NCBI GenBank assembly: GCA_041657845.1 | Contig: JBBABD010000012.1 | Coordinates: forward strand, 1 to 23,704 | Length of the DNA: 23,704 bases | From: Parcubacteria group bacterium | Lineage (GTDB): Bacteria > Patescibacteriota > Minisyncoccia > Moranbacterales > JAKLHP01 | Reading direction: 5' to 3' | Part shown: positions 19,139 to 23,704 of the stretch, piece by piece | How positions within the stretch are numbered: the first letter of the stretch is position 1 | Layout: the number at the start of each line of letters is the position of its first letter | Position numbers and translations under genes: made by a program | The notes under the pieces: model-generated | What the model was told of the DNA's origin: nothing | The model's input: the letters and a program-made list of their open reading frames with translations, nothing else | The model's database searches: none

Positions 19139-20407
19139 ATGGAAAATGATTTGGAAAAAAATATCAATATAGAAAAGAAAAATAGGAAATTAATGAACCG
19201 TTTTTTAGTTATCGGTTTTATTGTTCTATTTTCTTTGGCCGGTTTTTGGTTTGGGCTTCAAAAGGGAAAAAATGAAAGCTTAAGCACTCAGAATGCGAGC
19301 ATGCCGCTTGAAAGTGCTGTTATTATAAACAAGGAAGGAAAGATAGATAGCTTGGATTTTTCTCTTTTTTGGAAAACCTGGGATATCCTGAAGGAAAAAT
19401 ATGTTAATTCGTCCAAACTTGATGCCCAAAAATTATTCTACGGGGCAATAAAAGGAATGCTGGCAGCTACCGGAGATCCGTATACAAATTTTTTCGATCC
19501 GGAAGAAAACAAGAAATTTAATGAAGATATTACGGGAAGCTTTGAGGGAATTGGTGCGGAGATTGGAATGAAAGGCGGGGTTCTTACTATAATTGCTCCT
19601 CTCGAAGGGACTCCGGCTGAAAAATCGGGTCTTCGGGCAGGAGATAAAATAATCAAAATTGGCGATAAAAATACTTCAGATATGACTATCGATGGAGCAG
19701 TCGATTTGCTTCATGGAAAAAAGGGCACTGAAGTTAAGATGACAATTTTTAGAGAAGGGGAACAGGATACGCGCGAAATTTCGATAACGAGGGATGTTAT
19801 AAACGTGAAGAGTGTTAAATTTGAAGAAAAAGAAGGAAACATCGCATACGTTAAAATTTCCCGTTTTGGCGAAACTACTTTCAGGGAATTTGGAGCCGCA
19901 TTAAAACAAATCAAAGCCAATAATGCTAAAGGAATTATAATTGATCTCAGAAATGATCCGGGAGGATATTTGGAAACTGCGGTTGAAATCGGAAGCAAAA
20001 TGCTGCCCAAAGGCGATATTGTCGTTATGGAAGAAGATAAAGACGGCCAGCGAAATAAGTTGCTGGCTAAAGGAGGGGACGAATTTAGCGGAATAAAAAC
20101 AGTCGTGCTCATTAATGAAGGAAGCGCCAGCGCATCGGAAATTTTGGCGGGAGCGCTTCGGGAAAATAGGGACAATGTAACTTTGGTAGGAAAGAAATCT
20201 TTTGGAAAAGGATCGGTTCAGGAATTAATTAATCTATCGCAGGGAACTTCGATGAAAGTTACTGTGGCTCATTGGCTAACGCCAAAAGGGAACCAGATAA
20301 ATGAAAAAGGAATCGAGCCGGATGTGAAAGTCGATCTTACAACCGATGATTATGACAACAACAAAGATCCGCAACTGGACAAAGCTTTGGAAATCGTGAA
20401 AGAGTAA
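19139..20407 (+). CDS. ctpA: C-terminal processing peptidase (S41A, CtpA/Prc family)
   Basis: The 422-residue protease has a membrane anchor or uncleaved signal (about residues 21-40: RFLVIGFIVLFSLAGFWFGL) that puts the catalytic domain outside the membrane. A helical segment (WKTWDILKEKYVN...KGMLAATGDPYTNFFDPEE) precedes a PDZ domain (about 135-205: GIGAEIGMKGGVLTI...GLRAGDKIIKIGD). The S41 core has LRNDPGGYLETAVEI, then GSASASEILAGAL with nucleophile Ser331, and KSFGKGSVQ with Lys357 and Gln361. All catalytic residues are present. Members trim or degrade exported proteins by their C-termini, often in envelope remodelling. It closes the envelope run with a 6-base gap after the glycosyltransferase and a terminator after it. 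Confidence 0.96.
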   Translation: MENDLEKNINIEKKNRKLMNRFLVIGFIVLFSLAGFWFGLQKGKNESLSTQNASMPLESAVIINKEGKIDSLDFSLFWKTWDILKEKYVNSSKLDAQKLFYGAIKGMLAATGDPYTNFFDPEENKKFNEDITGSFEGIGAEIGMKGGVLTIIAPLEGTPAEKSGLRAGDKIIKIGDKNTSDMTIDGAVDLLHGKKGTEVKMTIFREGEQDTREISITRDVINVKSVKFEEKEGNIAYVKISRFGETTFREFGAALKQIKANNAKGIIIDLRNDPGGYLETAVEIGSKMLPKGDIVVMEEDKDGQRNKLLAKGGDEFSGIKTVVLINEGSASASEILAGALRENRDNVTLVGKKSFGKGSVQELINLSQGTSMKVTVAHWLTPKGNQINEKGIEPDVKVDLTTDDYDNNKDPQLDKALEIVKE

Positions 20408-20413
20408 AATTTC

Positions 20414-20440
20414 AAAAGAGCTCCGCAAGGAGTTTTTTTG
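20414..20440 (+). terminator. Intrinsic terminator after ctpA
   Basis: AAAGAGCTCC (about 20416-20424) and GGAGTTTTTTT (20429-20439) form a stem around GCAA with a T-run, 10 bases after the ctpA stop. Confidence 0.85.
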
Positions 20441-20493
20441 TTTGCAAAAAAGGGGAAAGAGGATAGAATAGAAATAGAAAAGATGAGAAAGTA

Positions 20494-20527
20494 TTGACTA
20501 GAAATATTATAGTGGTATAATATCACT
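20494..20527 (+). promoter_or_regulatory. Strong promoter with palindromic operator for the RhuM-Fic gene
   Basis: TTGACT (20494-20499), a 16-base spacer and a perfect TATAAT (20516-20521) form a strong promoter. AGTGGTATAATATCACT (20511-20527) is a 17-base palindrome with one mismatch pair centred on the -10. A repressor bound there would block RNA polymerase. Confidence 0.7.
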
Positions 20528-20548
20528 GTAAGCGTTAAAATAGAAAAA

Positions 20549-21562
20549 ATGAAAAAGAAGAATGAGAGACAATTAAATAGAGGTGAAGTTATTATTTATC
20601 AGCCAAAAAGCGGGGATATTGAGCTTGAAGTAAAATTAAAAGATGAGAATATTTGGCTGACACAAAAACAGATTGCAGAGTTATTTGGTGTTAATATTCC
20701 TGCCATATCAAAGCATGTGAATAATATAGATAGAGAAGGAGAGTTGACCAAAAAGTCAACTGTTTCCATTTTGGAAACAGTTCAAAGAGAGGGCAGTCGC
20801 CATATTAAAAGAAAATTAGAGCTGTTTAATCTTGATATGATTATCGCTGTTGGTTATCGAATTAATTCCAGGCGAGCTACTCAATTTCGCATTTGGGCGA
20901 CAAAAATATTGAAAAAATATCTTCTGGAGGGTTACGCGGTAAATGAAAAGCGGCTTTTAAAAGCGAAAAACAAATTTTTTGAGCTTCAGCAAACAATTAA
21001 TTTTCTAAAGAAAAAATCAGAAGCCAAACTTCTTCGCGGACAAGAGAAAGAAATTCTGAATCTCTTGGCTGATTATTCCAAAACGCTCACGATTCTTGAA
21101 CAATACGACAAGAGCAAGCTGAAAAAAATTGGAGGAGGAAAAACCACTTTCAAGCTTACTTACGAAAAATGCCGGGATATTATTGCTGAAATCAAAAGGG
21201 AACTCATTACCAAAAAAGAAGCCGGGGATATTTTTGGTTTTGAAAGAGGTAAATCTTTAGACGCGATTATTGGAAATTTGTATCAGACATTTGGAGGCAA
21301 AGAACTTTACAGAGACCTGGAATCGAAAGCTTCGCATCTTCTCTATTTGATAATTAAAGACCATCCGTTTTCTGATGGCAACAAGCGCATCGGTTCATTT
21401 TTATTCGTGCATTTCCTGGATAAAAACAATTATCTCTATCGAAATAGCGGAGAAAGAAAAATCAATGACAACACTTTAGCGGCGCTGGCGCTTCTTGTTG
21501 CCGAAAGCAATCCCAAAGAAAAAAAACAAATGGTCGCGCTGATTACACAGTTGCTGAGGTAA
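20549..21562 (+). CDS. RhuM-Fic fusion protein with Doc-like HPFSDGNKR motif
   Basis: The 337-residue protein joins two domains. The N-terminal RhuM-type part (residues 12-130) has EVIIYQPKSGDIELEVKL, a helix-turn-helix-like NIWLTQKQIAELFGVNIPAISKHVNNI, and LFNLDMIIAVGYRINSRRATQFRIWAT. After a lysine-rich helical linker (135-200), a Fic/Doc domain follows (about 205-337). Its catalytic motif is HPFSDGNKRIGSF, with His272. The NKR form, without the second Arg of HxFxxGNGRxxR, resembles the phage Doc toxin, which phosphorylates EF-Tu, more than AMP-transferring Fic enzymes. No separate antitoxin gene is adjacent. The promoter has a palindrome on its -10, fitting autoregulation by the DNA-binding half. 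The target is unknown. Confidence 0.9.
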   Translation: MKKKNERQLNRGEVIIYQPKSGDIELEVKLKDENIWLTQKQIAELFGVNIPAISKHVNNIDREGELTKKSTVSILETVQREGSRHIKRKLELFNLDMIIAVGYRINSRRATQFRIWATKILKKYLLEGYAVNEKRLLKAKNKFFELQQTINFLKKKSEAKLLRGQEKEILNLLADYSKTLTILEQYDKSKLKKIGGGKTTFKLTYEKCRDIIAEIKRELITKKEAGDIFGFERGKSLDAIIGNLYQTFGGKELYRDLESKASHLLYLIIKDHPFSDGNKRIGSFLFVHFLDKNNYLYRNSGERKINDNTLAALALLVAESNPKEKKQMVALITQLLR

Positions 21563-21644
21563 TTTTTTTCAGGCGACGATGGCACAATCGAGTTGCTGGT
21601 GGTTTTGGAAAAAATAAATTAATAAATTATTAAGTATCTAAAAA

Positions 21645-22493
21645 ATGAAAACTATTGAAGATTCAATTTTTAAAAATGAGCAGGTTATTTTTCCCGATTT
21701 AGAAAAGCGGTTTAGAGAAGCGCAAGAAGATCTTGCGGAATACAGGATCGATATTGAGCGATTTCGAAAATTGTATGGGGATGAAGCAGTTGATCGGGAC
21801 ATGTCTACCGTAAATCATATAAAGGAGAAGTTTTTAAAAACGAGGACGCCTGAAGATGTTGAAGCAAAAAAACTGGCAATCATATTCGAATCAGTTTTTA
21901 ACAAGCATGCAGAACTCAGCAATTGGCTGGGAGAAAATGCGGCTCTAATCCCTACTAGCGAATACGATGATATTATAAACGGAGTAGACGCAATTGCCGA
22001 ATTTTCTGAAGAAGAAAAAAATCCTCATCATTTAGGATTGGGAGTTGATATTACTTATAGCGTTCATTTGAAGAAAAAATTTCAGAAGATTAAGGAAAAA
22101 ATTAATAGCGGAAAGCTTTCAGAGATAAAATATTTTCAATCCAGCAATATGGATTTTACCGGACAATTATCTCAGATTCCGGGGGTAGTAATTTCAGCTA
22201 GTCGGGAAACGGTTAAGGAGTTGGTTGAATTTATGGAAGGCAAGAAGAATAAAGAATTAGGAGAACATTTTATCCAATTTCAGGTACTCGAAGAAATAAT
22301 TCAGCAACTGGGAGTTTTCAAAGAATATGCTGGGAAAGTCGGAAAGATGGATATTGTCAGAAAATTTGAAATGACAGAAAAAATAATCGTTGAAATTTAT
22401 GAGAAAAAGAAAGAAGAGGCAAAAGACACCGGGAAAAGAGATGGATCAATGGAAATATTGACTAGACAATTGGAGTCGGTTTTTAATGAATAA
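21645..22493 (+). CDS. Hypothetical protein, possible PD-(D/E)XK nuclease-like fold
   Basis: No named family recognised. The 282-residue soluble protein has a helical N-terminus (1-100). A core follows with YDDIINGVDAIAEF (107-120) and, after a short gap, LGLGVDITYSVHLKKKFQKIKEKINSGKLSEIKYF (130-164). Acidic residues before a strand, then an Asp at the end of a second strand with lysines after it, resemble the spacing of PD-(D/E)XK nuclease cores. The rest (165-282) is helical, with FIQFQVLEEIIQQLGVFKEYA. The nuclease reading is speculative. It lies 82 bases after the RhuM-Fic gene and just ahead of the DUF5672 gene, all on the plus strand. Confidence 0.7.
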   Translation: MKTIEDSIFKNEQVIFPDLEKRFREAQEDLAEYRIDIERFRKLYGDEAVDRDMSTVNHIKEKFLKTRTPEDVEAKKLAIIFESVFNKHAELSNWLGENAALIPTSEYDDIINGVDAIAEFSEEEKNPHHLGLGVDITYSVHLKKKFQKIKEKINSGKLSEIKYFQSSNMDFTGQLSQIPGVVISASRETVKELVEFMEGKKNKELGEHFIQFQVLEEIIQQLGVFKEYAGKVGKMDIVRKFEMTEKIIVEIYEKKKEEAKDTGKRDGSMEILTRQLESVFNE

Positions 22494-22531
22494 TGTGGTT
22501 TTGGAAAAGATAAGCAATTAATTACGCAGTT

Positions 22532-23251
22532 ATGGAAAGGAAAAAATTGGAAAACGTTACGTTGCTTGGAATTGATTGCATTGATATTAGTAGGCTTATT
22601 TTGGCTGCGGATATATGCCAAAAATATTTTGATTTTGGAAGTGTTAAACTTCTGACGTCATTGGAATCAAATGATTCTAATATTGTAAAAATAAATCCTA
22701 TTATTTCAACAGAAGAATATTCACGTTTTATTATTGCAGAGTTAGAAAAATATGTTGATACGGAATACGTGCTTATTTTCCAGTATGATGGATTCATATT
22801 AAATCCTGAGAAATGGACGGATGAATTTTTGAAATATGATTATGTTGGGGCACCATGGCTTACAGCTGACTGGTCGGTCAAAAATTTCGGTTTTCCTAAA
22901 GAGCTTTTGGGAAAGTTTATTGTAGGGAATGGTGGTTTCAGTTTGCGAAGTAAAAAGTTTACATCGCTGTGTTCAAGGTTGGCAAAGGAAAATATTTTTT
23001 CGAATTATCATCCCGAGGATGTCGTTTTGTGTGTTCACAGTCGCAAATTATTAGAAAGCAATGGCATTAAATTTGCTCCTGTCAATATTGCCAAACAGTT
23101 TAGTTTTGAAGGAGAAGATGATGAAAGTATCGCATGGGATGGGCAATTTGGATTTCATGGTCTCCAGTGGACTGACATTTCAAAATGGCTGGAAAAAAAT
23201 CCAGAATATTATTTTGATAAAAAGAATAATATTATTGTTTTGGGTAAGTAA
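22532..23251 (+). CDS. DUF5672 family protein (glycosyltransferase-like)
   Basis: The 239-residue protein matches DUF5672, a family thought to resemble glycosyltransferases. Diagnostic blocks are LLGIDCIDISRLILAADICQKYF at the N-terminus, YVLIFQYDGFILNPEKWTDEFLKYDYVGAPW (about 79-109), FIVGNGGFSLRSKKF (about 129-143), HPEDVVLC (about 159-166) and FSFEGEDDESIAWDGQFGFHG near the C-terminus. QYDGF may act as a metal/donor site, but this is inference. There is no membrane segment. The start at 22532 (MERKKLENVTLLGID) gives the complete conserved block. It follows the 21645 gene by 38 bases, so they could be co-transcribed. Confidence 0.87.
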   Translation: MERKKLENVTLLGIDCIDISRLILAADICQKYFDFGSVKLLTSLESNDSNIVKINPIISTEEYSRFIIAELEKYVDTEYVLIFQYDGFILNPEKWTDEFLKYDYVGAPWLTADWSVKNFGFPKELLGKFIVGNGGFSLRSKKFTSLCSRLAKENIFSNYHPEDVVLCVHSRKLLESNGIKFAPVNIAKQFSFEGEDDESIAWDGQFGFHGLQWTDISKWLEKNPEYYFDKKNNIIVLGK

Positions 23252-23265
23252 TTAATTAAATAATT

Positions 23266-23475
23266 ATGAAAAAGATTAAAGGATGCGTTCATTTGATAGT
23301 AAGAAATGGAAAAATAGAAAAAGTCATTACTCATCTCAGTGAATTGCCAAAAAACGGGATAGTTCATTTGAAAGGAGATAAGACCTATTCTTTTACCGAA
23401 TTTAAAAAATCCCATCCCAACGATGACGAGGAATTGAAAATGAAAAAGAAGGGGATAATTATTTCTGATTTTTAA
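23266..23475 (+). CDS. Small hypothetical protein, 69 residues
   Basis: No family recognised. The product begins with beta-rich sequence (KKIKGCVHLIVRNGKIEKVITHLSELPKNGIVHLKGDKTYSFTEFKKSHP) and ends with a basic tail (DDEELKMKKKGIIISDF). It has one cysteine and no membrane helix. It starts 14 bases after the DUF5672 stop, so it is likely in the same transcript. Its coding potential is judged from composition and position only. Confidence 0.5.
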   Translation: MKKIKGCVHLIVRNGKIEKVITHLSELPKNGIVHLKGDKTYSFTEFKKSHPNDDEELKMKKKGIIISDF

Positions 23476-23498
23476 TCAACTCTTAGTTGCTTCGATTC

Positions 23499-23527
23499 CA
23501 ACGGCTTAATCAGCGTCTTAACCGTTG
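23499..23527. repeat. Stem-loop between the small gene and the transposase end
   Basis: CAACGGCTTAA (23499-23509) pairs with TTAACCGTTG (23518-23527) with one bulge. CAACTCTT occurs as a direct repeat at 23477-23484 and 23542-23549 on either side. It may be a terminator region or the end of the insertion sequence whose transposase begins to the right. Confidence 0.45.
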
Positions 23528-23581
23528 AAACCGACAAACGCCAACTCTTGAGGGGCTGTTTTCTTTTTTTATTTTGGTGTT

Positions 23582-23704
23582 TTAAACACATACATTTGTC
23601 GGTTCTTTGATTATTAATAATTGTAGCATTTCGTTAGGAGTTTTTCCATTTAAACCGCAATGTTCCAGATTATTGTATTCATTGTTCCATATTCTAATCT
23701 TTTT
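23582..23704 (-). mobile_element. C-terminal end of a transposase/integrase-core protein, cut by the window edge
   Basis: Reading the minus strand from the window edge, the last 40 codons before a TAA at 23582 give IRIWNNEYNNLEHCGLNGKTPNEMLQLL. This is the end of an rve-type integrase core (the W-N-x-x-R/Y-x-H-x-x-L-x-G-x-T-P pattern of IS3- and IS481-type transposases). The rest lies beyond the window, so integrity cannot be judged. The insertion sequence probably ends somewhere in 23476-23581, but no clear terminal repeat can be matched without the other end. Confidence 0.75.

Noticed and set aside
20777..20794. TVQREG in the RhuM-Fic protein (residues 77-82) fits the Fic inhibitory pattern (S/T)xxxE(G/N).
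   Set aside because: It falls in a segment typical of RhuM proteins in general, including ones without a Fic domain, so the match is probably coincidental.

Overview
The window looks like chromosomal DNA of a Candidate Phyla Radiation (Patescibacteria, Parcubacteria-like) bacterium. This is inferred from family content and style, not from a marker-gene tree. The DNA is AT-rich and uses the standard bacterial code. Most starts lack a Shine-Dalgarno sequence, many 5' leaders are short, and the one tRNA has no encoded CCA. Several proteins belong to families common in these genomes: DUF5652, DUF5672, UPF0251, RhuM, and a ferredoxin:thioredoxin reductase catalytic subunit beside a thioredoxin. 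The gene order mraZ-rsmH-(ftsL-like)-ftsI-murF is a shortened division and cell-wall cluster.

Layout, left to right. 1-3650 is an accessory/redox segment: a 100-bp inverted-repeat element, a UPF0251 DNA-binding protein, a two-helix membrane protein with a GAF-like tail, a RhuM protein, a small unknown, a WCEPC thioredoxin and a ferredoxin:thioredoxin reductase catalytic chain ending at a bidirectional terminator. 3670-5229 is a minus-strand pair (GtrA-like membrane protein and a conserved-looking soluble unknown), divergent from rarA (5562-6785). A DUF5652 membrane protein follows, then the dcw cluster (7178-12675), driven by a clear sigma70 promoter with a ladder of MraZ boxes. 12676-13567 holds a short RNA or attenuated leader, two small unknown genes (one with a perfect Shine-Dalgarno and atypical codons), a large terminator and tRNA-Glu(CTC). 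typA (13705-15498) has its own near-consensus promoter and leader. A minus-strand unknown (15567-15917) precedes a cell-envelope block: polyprenyl diphosphate synthase, uppS, thioredoxin, family-2 glycosyltransferase and CtpA protease (16080-20407). A RhuM-Fic fusion under a promoter with a palindrome over its -10 begins the last accessory segment. It is followed by a possible nuclease-fold unknown, a DUF5672 protein, a small unknown and the 3' end of a minus-strand transposase running off the window.

The central genes form a coherent envelope programme. The polyprenyl synthase and UppS make the polyprenyl carrier; MurF completes the peptidoglycan precursor; FtsI cross-links it at the septum with the FtsL-like protein; RsmH and MraZ are the usual cluster partners. 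The glycosyltransferase and GtrA-like proteins suggest surface glycan work. The most unusual features are regulatory or structural. They include a family of ATTTTCAA-word AT-rich elements, one of which is inside the rsmH reading frame; nested MITE-like repeats; leaders with terminator-like hairpins just before start codons; palindromes over promoters of the redox and Fic genes; and the small cysteine-bearing gene at 13127.
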